From: Siphonodentalium dalli
Taxonomy: Eukaryota; Mollusca; Scaphopoda; Gadilida; Siphonodentaliidae
NCBI GenBank assembly: GCA_032622095.1
Contig: CP136068.1
Coordinates: forward strand, 157,135,151 to 157,199,150
Reading direction: 5' to 3'
DNA: 64,000 nucleotides
The notes beneath the pieces are model-generated. The model had not been told where the DNA came from. It saw nothing but the letters and a program-made list of their open reading frames with translations, and did no database searches. Numbering within the stretch: position 1 is the first letter of the stretch; each line of letters opens with the position of its first letter. The translations under genes and the position numbers were made by a program. Shown here one piece after another: positions 11,283 to 22,800 of the stretch.

Positions 11283-11674
11283 TGAATGTCCAGGAGAGCA
11301 ATGGAGTCTCACCTTATTTTATTTATGGTGCCCATATTCAGAATGAGCAATGGGTGATGCCACAGTGTCCTGGGCCCACAAACAAGGTACCCTGCCTTGC
11401 TCACCGGAAGCTTACATTCCGCTAATGATGAACAGACAGTCTGCCGTCAGAGCAGTTTTAGCCAGTCAAAAATAAAAATAGTATAAATAAAATTGTAGAG
11501 AACCCTGAATCTCATGAATTGCTTACAAAGCACAAAATGTGCAACTTTTAATCCCACACACAGTCGTGGCCAGGTTATTTTGTTTATATAATCATCGGAG
11601 GTGCCGTTGTTGTCCACATTCTGAATATGGGCACCATAAAAGAATGTCCAGGAGAGCAATGGAGTCTCACCTTA
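11283..11674. mobile_element. inverted-repeat insertion flanked by 33-base direct repeats
   Basis: Inverted ends at 11324-11345 and 11617-11638 (tatggtgcccatattcag and its complement) lie inside direct repeats at 11283-11315 and 11641-11674 (gtccaggagagcaatggagt). The inner part of the left end recurs, inverted, at 26146-26222. An open frame of 133 codons on the minus strand (10911-11312) overlaps it and has no recognised domain. Confidence 0.5.
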
Positions 11675-11869
11675 CAAGACAATAATTTATAGCTGTGTCT
11701 GAGATACCTCTCCTATAGATTAGAGACTAGGATTAGTGACTAGGATATAGTGTGACAGCCCTCAGAATAGAGGCTGTGGTAACCAGACACGGTATACTGT
11801 ATAAACCCACCAGTAAGCCCATCCCTGAGGATAAGCCCAAGCAGTCTATGTTCCCAAAAAAAATGTTGT

Positions 11870-12985
11870 TCCACCACCATAAGATCAGATGTTATTTGAT
11901 CGCACCCCCGCCCCCATCACTCACACCCCTAAGACTGGAAGTAAGACTACTTAGGGTACCACACGGGAGATATATATTCCCCTAGTGAGGCATTGTTATT
12001 CCACCACTATAAGAACCAGATATTATTTCACCTCCCCCTCCCCATCATTCACACCCCCTCGACTGGAAGTCAGACTGCATAACCCACGGGAGATAGATAT
12101 TCCCCTAGCGAGGCATTGTTATGCCACCACCATAAGAACCAGATGTTATTTTATCTCCCCTATCACTCACACCCCTCTCGACTGGAAGTCAGACTACTTA
12201 CCCATGCACCCCTCCCCCATCACTCACACCCCCCTCGCCCATAATTCACACCCCTCTCGACTGGAAGTCAGAGTGCTTATTACCAAGGGAGATAGATACC
12301 CCACCCCCCCCCCCCCCCCAGCGAGGCACTGTTATTCCATCACTTTTAGAACAAGACATTAATTTACCCATCCCCGCCCCAATCACTCATACACCCACTG
12401 GAAGACAGACTGTTTATAATCCACAGGAGATATATATCCCCCATCAAGGCATTGTTATTCCACCACCATAAGAACAAGACCCCCCCCCCCCCCAATAATT
12501 CACACCCCTCCCCCATAATTCACACCCCTCTTGACTGGAAGTCAGACTATTTACCCATGCACCCCTCCCAATCACTCACACCCCCTCACCCATAATTCAC
12601 ACCCCTCTCGACTGGAAGTCAGACTGCTTACCCATGCACCCCCCCCCCCCCCCCATCACTCAAACTCTCTCACCCATAATTCACACCCCTCTCGACTGGA
12701 AGTCAGACTGCGTAACCCATAGGAGATAGATATTCCCCCAACGAGGCAGTGTTATTCCACCACCATAAGAACAAGACCCCCCCCCCAATAACTCACACCC
12801 CTCCCCCATAATTCACACCCCTCTTGACTGGAAGTCAGACTACTTACCCATGTACCCTCCCATCACTCACACCCACCTCGCCCATAATTCACACCCCTCT
12901 TGACTGGAAGTCAGACTTATTAACCCACAGGAGAGAGATATCCCCCCCAGCGAGGCATTGTTATTCACTACGAGAAGAACCAGAC
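11870..12985. repeat. C-rich minisatellite array
   Basis: Degenerate tandem array of cactcacacccc, ctcgactggaagtcagact, gggagatagatattcccc and cgaggcattgttattccacc modules, with C runs at 12301-12318 and 12480-12493. Open frames on the plus strand here follow the repeat and are not genes. Confidence 0.8.
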
Positions 12986-13234
12986 GTTATTTGATGTTAC
13001 ACATATCACACGATTCTGACTGGTTTATACAGGAATTGTCTGGAAGCGATTACCAAACATCTCCAGCGGAAATCCCATGACAATATAGAAACATTATAGA
13101 AAGATGTACAGCCTAAAGGGAAGCTACTCCATTTGCATAGTTTATAATCAAAAGCAGTTCAAAGCTGTTTTTTTTTACGGCACAGTAATCTGAGGTGATT
13201 GAGGAAATAAACTAAGATGGAGATACCAATGTGT

Positions 13235-13788
13235 TTAAACCTTTCATGACAGGAGCTGCACTGACACAACATTAAAGACCCTGTGCCAATGCATTCTCTT
13301 ATATATTTTTATATATATATATTCTCTTATACTTTTATCATTTTTTTCATTTTTTCTTATATTCTTTAACAATTTGATCATTTTATATAATTTTTTCTTA
13401 CATTCTTTAACAATTTGATCATTTTTTATAATTTTTTCTTAATATATTCATTAAATATTTTTTATCAATTTTTTCTTACATTCTTTAACAATTTTTATCA
13501 TGTTTTCTTACATTCATTAACTATTTTTTATCATTTTCTTATTATTTTTTCTTACATTCTTTAACATTTTTTATCATTTGTTATTATTATTTTCTTACAT
13601 TCTTTAACAATTATTTTTCATTTTTTCTTACATTTTTTAACAATTATAAAAAATAATATAAAATTTGTTAGGCCAATACATTCTCTTATATATGCGAGGC
13701 AACCTACGGTTGACTCGCATATACAAGAGAATGCAATGGCACAGGGTGTTCGCAAAACTTCAGGAAGCTCAAGTCATGAAAGGGTTAA
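13235..13788. mobile_element. family B TTAA MITE with expanded T-rich interior, B1
   Basis: The ends are TTAAACCTTTCATGACAGG and gtcatgaaagggttaa. The spacer between the core palindromes has expanded to about 370 bases of degenerate tcttacattctttaacaatt repeats (about 9 copies). Confidence 0.75.
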
Positions 13789-14248
13789 AGGCCCACTTAA
13801 TTTTCGATCACATTATATAAAATATATGCCATATTATATACCATTTGAAAGAGGAAGCTCCAAAACATTATATTATCAACTTATAACTTCAAATAAACTG
13901 AACATGTTGTTTTTGTCAAGGTACCGACATGTGTTGTGTGCTTAATTTTGATCTGGGCTGTACTGCCAGTTTATTATTCTCAATGGAAAGGTAATAACTC
14001 TATTTCTCTAAGTTGTGAATTATGATAAATAACAGGGTGAAGTCTTTGGGGTGAATCTGAGAATATCTATCACTTAAATGGTGGACACTCCAAGGCCTCA
14101 GTATTTTGGTGGAATATATAATATGGAATATGTTGTGTATAATGTGATCTTGGCATTCAAAAATAAAGTGGGCCTTTTACGGGAACACAGAAAGACTACC
14201 AGCAGAGTCATGTCACTTCTGAGTTCATTTTATTTTAACTGTGTGTTT
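13789..14248. other. no recognised feature
   Basis: AT-rich spacer. No supported gene or repeat. Confidence 0.4.
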
Positions 14249-14467
14249 TATGATGAGAGCTGCACTGGTGCAGCATTAAAGATCCTGTGGCAGTGCATTC
14301 TCTTATATATGCGAGTCTCCCATAAGGAGACTCGCATATATAAGAGAATACACTAGCTTACAAGGTCAACATAACTATTGCTAGGCCAACGTATTCTCTT
14401 ATATATGGGAGGCCAGAATGCATTGGCACATGGTTTTCGCAAAATTTCAGGAAGCTCCAGTGATGTG
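14249..14467. mobile_element. family B MITE, degraded, B2
   Basis: Core palindromes with tctcccat tips and an atgagagctgcactggtgc end. The terminal TTAA is not preserved. Confidence 0.65.
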
Positions 14468-14504
14468 AAACATTCCACTGGGATGATGGAATGCAAATAC
14501 AGAA

Positions 14505-14990
14505 TTAAAGGTACTCAATCCGATTCGATGGTCCCCATGAATACAGAATTAAAGGTACTCAATCCGATTCTATGGTCCCCATATAATCAGATTCCCAACA
14601 ACAACAACATTTTTAGAAATGCTGCTTCAGTTATCAGAATCCATTAAAAACACAAAAATAATGCTAACCACAGTCAACTATAGTATAAAATTGCTTGTAT
14701 ATATATATAGCGTGTTATTTATCAATATGTTGTTTGACGAAATTTGGCCTTATTATCAACAGAAATCCTCCTGATTTTAGAGTTATCCATCTTCATCCGC
14801 AATTTGGTCCGAGACCGTCAGCTCGTTTACTGGGCTACTATTAATTCTCGATTGCGAAAAATAATAGATTTAAAAAATTTATATCTAATAACTCTTGAGA
14901 TTTGATACATGGGTTCCTCGACTCGATCAAATATGGTTTACCCCAGAATCCAAATAAATAGTAATTGGGGGGGGCGCTTAATCAGATTAT
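14505..14990. mobile_element. family H element, copy H1
   Basis: It starts TTAAAGGTACTCAATCCG, with this module duplicated about 52 bases later, then ccaacaacaacaaca and taaccacagtcaactatag. It matches H3 at 44222-44640. The right end is missing. Confidence 0.6.
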
Positions 14991-15147
14991 GCATATTTAA
15001 TGGATGGATAATAAATACTGTGTTTATATGAATGACGTTTATAAGTGACGCGGAACAGTCCACTGGGATTTATATATTACTAGGGGGATCAACTAAGAAA
15101 GAAAACACATTGGGAAATGTAAGATCTGGATGTGTGTTTAAAAACGG

Positions 15148-15634
15148 TTAAAGGTACTCAATCCGTAAAGAGGGTCCCCATCTCAACAGATTCCAACAAC
15201 AACAATCCGATCAGAGGGTCCTATATTACTATTTCTTTGGCTTTGGGGGTAAAAAATATTTGATTCGAGTCGAGGAACCCACCAAACAAAGCTCAGAGTT
15301 ATTAGATATTGATTTTTGAAATTTGTTAATTGCTCGAGATGAGTACTAATAACTGCCGTCAATTTGGTAACCTGCTCGAGATTTTACGCCAAAACTCTAT
15401 TCAAACAGACAAGGATGGATAACTCTATAATCAAGTGGTAATAATAACGAAATTTTGAGTGTCTTCTGGGCCAGAAAGAATTCCCGATAATGAAAAATAA
15501 TAGATTTCTAAAATCGATATCTAACAAATCTGAGCTTTGATGGGTGACTTCCTCGACTCGAATCAAATATTTTTGACCCCCGAAGCCATTGAAATAGTAA
15601 TTGAGAGGAGTTTTATCGGATTGAGTACCTTTAA
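15148..15634. mobile_element. family H foldback element, copy H2
   Basis: TTAA flanks and inverted ends AAAGGTACTCAATCCG/CGGATTGAGTACCTTT. The inner arms are also complementary (gattcgagtcgagga near 15261 versus tcctcgactcgaatc near 15550), so it is a 487-base foldback. Confidence 0.75.
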
Positions 15635-15818
15635 CTACTAAAAGTTGATAATGCAGACAATAAAACATATGAAAAATACAGGAATCATTGAGTATTTGTT
15701 TACATTTGTTCATAGTTGAGACATTTTGCTTTCTGTAATTATACGATCACTTAGTTTAAATCTTTCCATCTGAATCACTGAAGTTAGTAACTAATGTTTT
15801 TTTAATTGGACATAAAAT

Positions 15819-16072
15819 CAAGCCTTGAAATAGGGTGTCTGTCATTTGCAGAATGAGGTCCCCCAAGGGTGAATTTAGTGATGCTACCCCGCATAGCGGG
15901 CTAGCATCACCAAATTCACCCTCTGGGGACCTCATTCTGCTTACACCTCAGCAGAATGAGGTTCCCAGAGGGTGAATTTGGTGATGCTAGCCCGCTATGC
16001 TGGGTAGCATCACTAAATTCACCCTCTGGGGACCTCATTCTGCAAATGACAGACACCCTATTTCAAGGCTTG
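15819..16072. mobile_element. family C foldback MITE, C5
   Basis: Complete copy with CAAGCCTTGAAATAG ends and an exact 8-bp direct repeat cataaaat on both sides, which fits hAT-like transposition. It contains four palindrome arms. Confidence 0.85.
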
Positions 16073-17325
16073 CATAAAATAAAGTATTCTGATTCCGTAA
16101 AAAGTGTATGTGTAACCCTTTCTATACTAAATGGATTCTCTCACTCAGTTATTACAGTCTATAATTCATTTGGAGGGAAGTTCAGAAGACAGACGAAAAG
16201 CTGATACAAGTGTAGAAGAATTAATAGTATCCTATGTCCTGTAGAACTAATTATATGAACATTTCCTAAGGAAACTACTTTCGTCAATGAGTAAAGAACG
16301 TAAATAATTGCACAAGAAATAACAATAATCCAAAAACAAGTCATTTATAACCATTGTTCGCTTACACAAAATAATAATCACAGTATAATGCTGCCAGCAT
16401 GGCCCAGCAATCTCTATGTTATTATGGCAATTAACATCGCTTTCTTTATTTTATTGCCGGATCTGACCTTGATTTTATTGGTGACCTTGGCACACCCATT
16501 CCTGTTTTTTATTGCCACCAGCAGATATTTAGGACAAATCACTTTGGACGACAATTTGACGATAAATTGCTTTTTGTTTCTCCACCTTCTCTGTTTTTAT
16601 TGCGACCAGCAGATATTCACGATAAATTGCTTTATATTTCTCCCCTATTCTCTGTTTTTATTGCGACCTCTGATCAATTGTTGTTTCTCACACACCTCCG
16701 AATTAATTGGCTGCGATTCTATCTATTATTTTGTATTACGACGTCCATTGACAATTTTATTGGTTGGACGTCAGATCCCTTGAGGGAGATCATGGTGAAA
16801 GATTAGTAGATTATTATAGCAGCAGCCTATCATAGCGACAGCCGACAATGAATACATGTATCATAGCGACAGCCGACAATGAATACCAAAGAATATTATT
16901 AATTAGTGAACATCTTGTTTCAACACTTTGCCAATAATGAGTGTGGGTCGTATAAATTATAATCCTGCACCCATTGTGTGATCAAATTCGTTCCCATGAA
17001 TTTTGGAAACAGCATTTTCCACCCAGCATACTTTCATTTTAATACTAGGCCGACTAAATCAATTTAATTTCCGTGCATGTATGCAATGGTGACCAATTAA
17101 ATACATTGAAACAAGCATGTTCACCCAATCACAGAGCCACAAACAGTTACAATGGAACCATAGATTAACCTCTTTGCAGCTATGATGTCCATAACTATTA
17201 CAGACTTAAAAGTGCACACCGTAAGCTCTTTGCTCTGTAGTACCTAAGGACCTACTTCAGCACACCAGTAGTAGGTCATTATCCATAACTAGAATTCAGA
17301 GAAGCTCTCTAAAGACTATTGTATT
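16073..17325. other. no gene; two small duplications
   Basis: The motif gcgaccagcagatattcacg with gataaattgcttt is repeated at about 16510-16665. The motif catagcgacagccgacaatg is doubled at about 16830-16884. Open frames here look accidental. Confidence 0.45.
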
Positions 17326-17770
17326 CAGGCCTGAGTATACTGTGTCTGTCCTGTCATTTGCAGAATGAGGTCCCCCCCCCAGAGGGTGAATTTAGTGACC
17401 CTATCCCGCATAGCGAGCTAGCATCACTAAATTCACCCTCTGGGGACCTCATTCTGCTTAGGCCTCAACTTCTCTGGAAAGTTTCTTTATTATCAAATTT
17501 CTATAGAAACCTCTTAAAATAGATTCTATTTCTTTTTTAGTTTAGTTTTTCTATATCCCCAAATTGGCAGACGATGCATTGCATAATCAAGGTTCCTAAT
17601 GTACAATACCATCTTCAACTTGGGAAATTATCTGATCCTAGGTCTCCCATAGCAATTGAGGCCTAAGCAGAATTTGGTAATGCTAGCCCACTGTGCAGAA
17701 TAGCATCACTATAAATTCACCCTCTGGGGACCTCATTCTGCAAATGACAGGCACACTAAACTCAGGCTTG
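17326..17770. mobile_element. family C long form, C6
   Basis: The ends are caggcctgagtatactg and cacactaaactcaggcttg. A spacer (ctttattatcaaatttct, ctatatccccaaattggc) lies between the two palindromes. Confidence 0.75.
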
Positions 17771-18024
17771 ACTGTGGACTACCATTTTTAGAGTTCATGC
17801 ATATTTTCTATGTTGCAGAGGCATCATTGGATTTGATATTTTTATACGCCTTCCTGCTTTGATGAAATTACTACACTCAAGATACATTTCCGTCTGTTGT
17901 AATTCACTTATTAAGCACTACAGATTTTTTTAATTGAGGGCAAATTACTATAGTAAATTAAGTGGAGGTAATTATAATGAATTCTAATAGACTTATTTAG
18001 AAAACAGCAGCTGTACTGGCCCAG

Positions 18025-18138
18025 TACAGTAATGCCCTAATTAATCGACTCCTTTAACCACAGCAGAATTATGGGTAACTTTTCAGGATTTATAATTCTG
18101 CTGTGGTTAAGATGTCGATTAATTAGAGCATTACTGTA
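18025..18138. mobile_element. family E MITE with central deletion, E5
   Basis: Both TA-flanked termini are present, but the centre (tggcttgttgcc arms) is deleted. It ends 3 bases before B3. Confidence 0.75.
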
Positions 18139-18140
18139 CC

Positions 18141-18406
18141 TTAACCCTTCTATGACTGGAGCTTCCTGAAATTTTGCAAAAACCCTGTGCCAGGGCAATC
18201 TCTTAGATATGCGAGTCTCCCATAGGGAGCCTCGCATGATATATAAGAGAATACAATGGCCTAACAATATTTACCTTGACCTTGTAAGCCAGTGCATTCT
18301 CTTATATATGCGATACTCCCTATGGAAGACTCGCATATATAAGAGATTGCACTGGCACAGGATCTTTAATGCTGCACCAGCACAGCTCCCGTCATGACAG
18401 AGTTAA
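18141..18406. mobile_element. family B TTAA MITE, B3
   Basis: TTAA at both ends. Left terminus cccttctatgactggagc, right terminus gctcccgtcatgacagag. Two core palindromes carry tctcccatagggagc tips. Confidence 0.8.
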
Positions 18407-18536
18407 TCTATACTGGCGACTGGAGAATTCAAACTGTGACCAGAATTCACTGTCTACAGTGCATTCTTCAATATACATTTATCAGAATGGGTGGAATCTC
18501 AGTATACCGTGTTCAATCATTCAAAGTGCATGTAAC

Positions 18537-18602
18537 AAATCCTGAAAAGTTACCCATAATTCTGCTGTGGTTAAGGAGTCGATTACTTAGAGCATTTCTG
18601 TA
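18537..18602. mobile_element. family E right-end fragment, E6
   Basis: Right end only, from aaatcctgaaaagttaccc to tttctgta. Confidence 0.65.
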
Positions 18603-18781
18603 TTTAAATGTATTGATTGATTTAGATTTACCTCAACTCAGATCATGCATCATAGCTCAGAATGTGCATCTAAATCATGATGCAGATCAACAGCTCACTT
18701 ACAAAGATTATATGGTATAAATGATTGCACTCGACGTCACATGATAATAGCAATCACCAGCACACCACAGGCATACGTGGT

Positions 18782-19194
18782 CAGTGTCCGCGCTGGACCG
18801 AAATTTACTTTTGCCAAATGAAAATATTTTTTGCCAAATGCGGTTTGAACGACTTTTGATGTCGATAGAAAATCAGTTAGCCAATAAGCCAATCACCAAA
18901 CAATACAATGGTGGAACGGCTGCTTCATCAGAAGGGCAAATCTCATCACAGGAGGATTAGTAATCCCTCCAACCATCAGTGCTAATGCTATGAGATTCAC
19001 TTAATAGAGATGTTAACTTTCCCTAAACCTTATAAACACCACTAATATAATTATGTTGTAAGAGTTTCCTGAAATGAATGGTAATGATTGACCAATATTT
19101 TTCAAATTGCTTGAGGAATTAAAAAGTGACTAGTTTTTGCCATTTGTGAATAATTTTTCATTGGCAAATTTGGCATGTGGCAACGCGAACCCTG
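18782..19194. mobile_element. hAT-like MITE 1
   Basis: The imperfect inverted ends are cagtgtccgcgctgg and caacgcgaaccctg. The 8-bp flanks tacgtggt and taggtggt differ at one base. The interior repeats ttgccaaatg and has no coding capacity. Confidence 0.6.
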
Positions 19195-19355
19195 TAGGTG
19201 GTTGTTAATACCTTAGGCGCTGGTGAATGATGTTATATATTTTGTTCTATATCCATAAGTAATTCGTCTAAGATCATGGGTATGGATTTTGGAGAAATTG
19301 TCACATGACTTCTGGTTAGCAACTGCGAGGATATTGCTGAAGTGCAGAATCGGCA

Positions 19356-19805
19356 ATGGACCAACGAGATGAAAATAAAATTGGCAACTTCACTTTCGAA
19401 GAATTCCCATGCTATTTAGGCCTATTAGTTTCATTTAAAGCAATTTCGTTGGTTAGCTTACTGAAAACAAGCGAAGACGTCATGGTATGGTTCATGACGT
19501 CATTTACGTCATTTTGGCTTTGCGGGCCAGAATCCAGACAAGATTGCACAATCCATGACAAATCTTGTCATGTCGTCTCTGCCGGGGCCACGGATAAAAA
19601 AGCAATTTTGAAGCACAGCATGTGTGGTTGCCCACTAATGGCCACTATGTGTCATGTACAATTCATATTACAAGCAAATGGAATCTGGGGACATGCTAAT
19701 AATACAAGCAAATGGAGGAAGTCTGGAATCCCAGCTGATAATACAAGCAAATGGAAGGCAGTCTGCAAACCGGGGACATTTCATGAACATCCCTCCCGAT
19801 GTTAA
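19356..19805 (+). CDS. unrecognised open frame, probably not a gene
   Basis: A plus-strand open frame of 149 codons starts at ATG 19356. It shows a moderately hydrophobic stretch near residues 20-35 and several Cys (SFWLCGPES, MCGCPLMATMC). The C-terminal third is generated by three copies of aatacaagcaaatgga. I recognise no domain, and no clear splice context or neighbouring exon supports it. Confidence 0.12.
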   Translation: MDQRDENKIGNFTFEEFPCYLGLLVSFKAISLVSLLKTSEDVMVWFMTSFTSFWLCGPESRQDCTIHDKSCHVVSAGATDKKAILKHSMCGCPLMATMCHVQFILQANGIWGHANNTSKWRKSGIPADNTSKWKAVCKPGTFHEHPSRC

Positions 19806-19957
19806 AATTAATAGACAATTACAATTATATAACAGAACAGAATGGTCTATGGGAGATTGAGTAGACATTTATGTCGCCCTACGGTTGGCGGGTGAAACAA
19901 CATTTATATTGTTTGCGGTGATTTAAGGTAGCATTATGTTACGGTGTACATATATGT

Positions 19958-20114
19958 CATCAACGTCGTTTTTCGGTTGATCTATGAGCGTATAGACCGA
20001 TCAGTAGACGAATAACATACTGTATAATTCCGCGAAGCGGATTATACTAAGTATGTTATTCGTCTACTGATCGGTCTATACGCTCATAGATCAACCGAAA
20101 AAACGACGTTGATG
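19958..20114. repeat. 157-base near-perfect hairpin
   Basis: Arms of about 75 bases (catcaacgtcg, cgtatagaccgatcagtaga inward) close on ccgcgaagcgg at about 20031-20041. Only a few mismatches or slips occur near the tip. Related short motifs (gactcgtctactg, tagacgc) recur near 20990-21025, so it may be one part of a larger decayed element. Confidence 0.7.
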
Positions 20115-21249
20115 GCTTATAATTACAACTATAACACTTTATTTTCAGCTATCTACTATTAATCCATCTCAGAAAATTAATTGCAAAAACATGATTTTCC
20201 GTTGGACGATCTCAAAATTTGGTTGATGGGCCGAAAATAAATTGGCCGAAATTGTCAAGCAAACTTTCAGAAAATAAATATTTACGCTTCAACTTCAATT
20301 TTCAGCAATGAACAATCCATGATAAAAAGAATTACTTGTTTGGCTACGATTTACGTTTAAAATGACTCAACAACAACCCAATAATTATCAACACACACAG
20401 AGTCGAATCCGCTATCTCCGGTAAAATGATTAACTACAGACCAGTCCAGACTCCAGTCCGATCATTCATGGCCGATGTAATTTGGAAACAAATGCCCTGA
20501 TCATATATAATGTGCTCGTGACAAATGTCATGTCATTAGCATTGTAATAAAGTTGAAAAATGTTAAAAGGGTTGTAATCGGGTAACACATTTTATTTATT
20601 TCAATAAATTTTGCCATGTTGATCAGCCTGATTTATGATAAGTTGTGTTCACAGCAGTAACTATACACGTTGTCATAGACGCTTTTTCGAAAATTGGACA
20701 AATAAAAAACGCGGCACGAACTTTGAGTGTTCAATCGAGCTTTACAAAAACATGAATACGGCTGAAATGAACAGACATAAGTATAGTATAGTGTAGATAA
20801 GAAGCACAGAGATGGAATATAGACATAGACTACTTGTTCAAATGTTTCTAACATTGAGTTTTCGAGTTGTTTTTTCACTGAAATTCTAATGGGATTCTCG
20901 TTCCGCGCTTTCGCGTCAACCGGTGACGTCATGTGGGGCGACGGTTATAGACTCGCCCAATTTCCTTAAAGTGTCACTACGCGATGTGACTCGTCTACTG
21001 CAAAGTCTATGCACTGATAGACGCAGGTCACGCGGTAGCATCTCGACCAATCAAATGCCTGCATTTCGACGAAAACGAAAGTAGTTGTAATTATAACTTC
21101 ATAGATATTACTTTTCATATTTACACTGGTTCGCGCTTTAAATAAAGTTGTTTGTGCAATTTATTTGTTACAATAGGCGATTGTTACAATATTAAGCAGT
21201 TTATTTGCAACAGATTTATTCAACCATGGATATGATGTCATATATGTGG
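20115..21249. other. no recognised gene
   Basis: About 1.1 kb with remnants related to the 19958 hairpin near 20990-21120. A minus-strand open frame of 99 codons (20633-20932) has no recognised feature. Confidence 0.4.
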
Positions 21250-21636
21250 GCCTGCGAATAGTGTGCCTGTCATTTACAGAATGAGGTCCCCAGAGGTGAA
21301 TTTAGTGACGCTATACCGCAAAGCAGGCTAGCATCACCAAATTCAACCACTGGGACTTCATTCATTCTGCTTAGGGCTAAACTGCTATGGGAGACCTAGG
21401 ATCAGATTGAATTTCCCCGGTTGAAGTTGGTGATGTTCACACATTAGTCACCTCGATTATGTATTATATCTTCTGCAAATTAGGGGATATAGAAACTTCC
21501 CAGAAGGGAAAAAAGTCACTAATAACAATGTTAATTTGAGACTATAGATACTCCCAGAAGATGAGGCCTAAGCAGAGTGAGGTCCCCAGAGGGTGAATTT
21601 GGTGATGCTAGCCCTTTGCAGGCTTGCTTATATGAC
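21250..21636. mobile_element. family C long form, C7
   Basis: Left palindrome (gcctgtcatttacagaatga), long-form spacer and half of the right palindrome ending ctttgcaggcttg. Confidence 0.65.
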
Positions 21637-21965
21637 AAAGTCACCCACCAAAGGGTTAAACGACTTTCCGATTTTATTGCGGTTATTGATAAATAAGAAA
21701 TAAACGATAAATCAATCAGTTGACTGCCCGTGTTGTCAGCCGATCCATTGATGTTTCCCTTACGCCTCTAAATTAATCGCCTGTGATCCAATCAATTATC
21801 AGGGATTACAATGTCCACTCAGGTCCACTGACAATTTTATTGGCGCGATGTCTGGAGTAGCTGGAAACTCCATCAGCAAAATGAGTCCTCGAGATCGAGA
21901 ATACAGATATCTGATTTCCATGTGGGAAGGAATCAAACAAATAGTCTAGGACATTCTAGAGAGGT

Positions 21966-22223
21966 TCTGCGCAGGCTAGCATCACCAAATTAACCCTCTT
22001 GGGACCACATTCTGCTTAGGCCTCATCTTCTGGGAAGTATCTATTGTCTCAAATTAACATTGTTTTTACTTACATTTTCCCTTGTGTTCAATTTCTACAT
22101 CCCCTAATTTGCAGAAAGTAAACTGCATAATCGAGGTGACTAATGGGTCAATATTACTAACTTCAACTTCAACTTCAACTCGGAAAATCGATCCGATCCT
22201 GGATCTCCTATTGAGATGAAGCC
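21966..22223. mobile_element. family C long-form fragment, C8
   Basis: It begins at gcaggctagcatcaccaaat, carries the spacer and stops where A4 begins, so A4 probably inserted into it. Confidence 0.6.
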
Positions 22224-22396
22224 TTAACCCTTTACCCAACAGAACGGCCCTGTGCCAATGCATTCTCTTATATATGCGAGTCGACCATAGGTCGCCTCGC
22301 ATATATAAGAGAATGCATTGGCTTAACACATTACAAATTATAAAATTGTTAAAGAATGTAAGAAACGAGAGGCCGATCACGATCGGCAGATGTTAA
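22224..22396. mobile_element. family A MITE, truncated chimera, A4
   Basis: The left TTAACCCTTTACCCAACAG end and one core palindrome are followed by gaggccgatcacgatcggc and a TTAA. The right end differs from other A copies and resembles the ggccgatgagatcggcc module of family D. Confidence 0.6.
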
Positions 22397-22800
22397 CCCA
22401 TCCCTTGGCGATAAAAATTTAATATGATCGGATAAATGAGAGTTTTGGTGTTCAATTATAGAGTATACTGTTATGTACTATTATAGACAAATGTACATAA
22501 CACAAATTATTGGAATTTATGGGTCACTGGCATTTATATAAGAGAATGCACTGGTACAGAATCTGTAATGCTAAACCGCCACAGCCAGCAAGCCCATGGG
22601 TTAAATGTGTAGGTGTGACCTGGACATGGAATACTTGGGTTAAGAGAGTCCAATTTAAGTTTACAATAATAATGTGTCCTAGTATACAGATAAGCAACCT
22701 CACCACTGACCCATTAATATCAATTATATAGCAGCACAGATGTCCATGTCTACTGTTAATAGCATGTGATGTTTATTGTTGAATCTTTATTTTAAATTAG

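Noticed and set aside
10911-11312. 133-codon minus-strand frame
   Set aside because: It overlaps dispersed repeat sequence and has no recognisable domain or splice signals.
11985-12362. 125-codon plus-strand frame rich in Pro and Thr
   Set aside because: It follows the C-rich minisatellite. Reading frames persist only because stops are rare in C-rich sequence.
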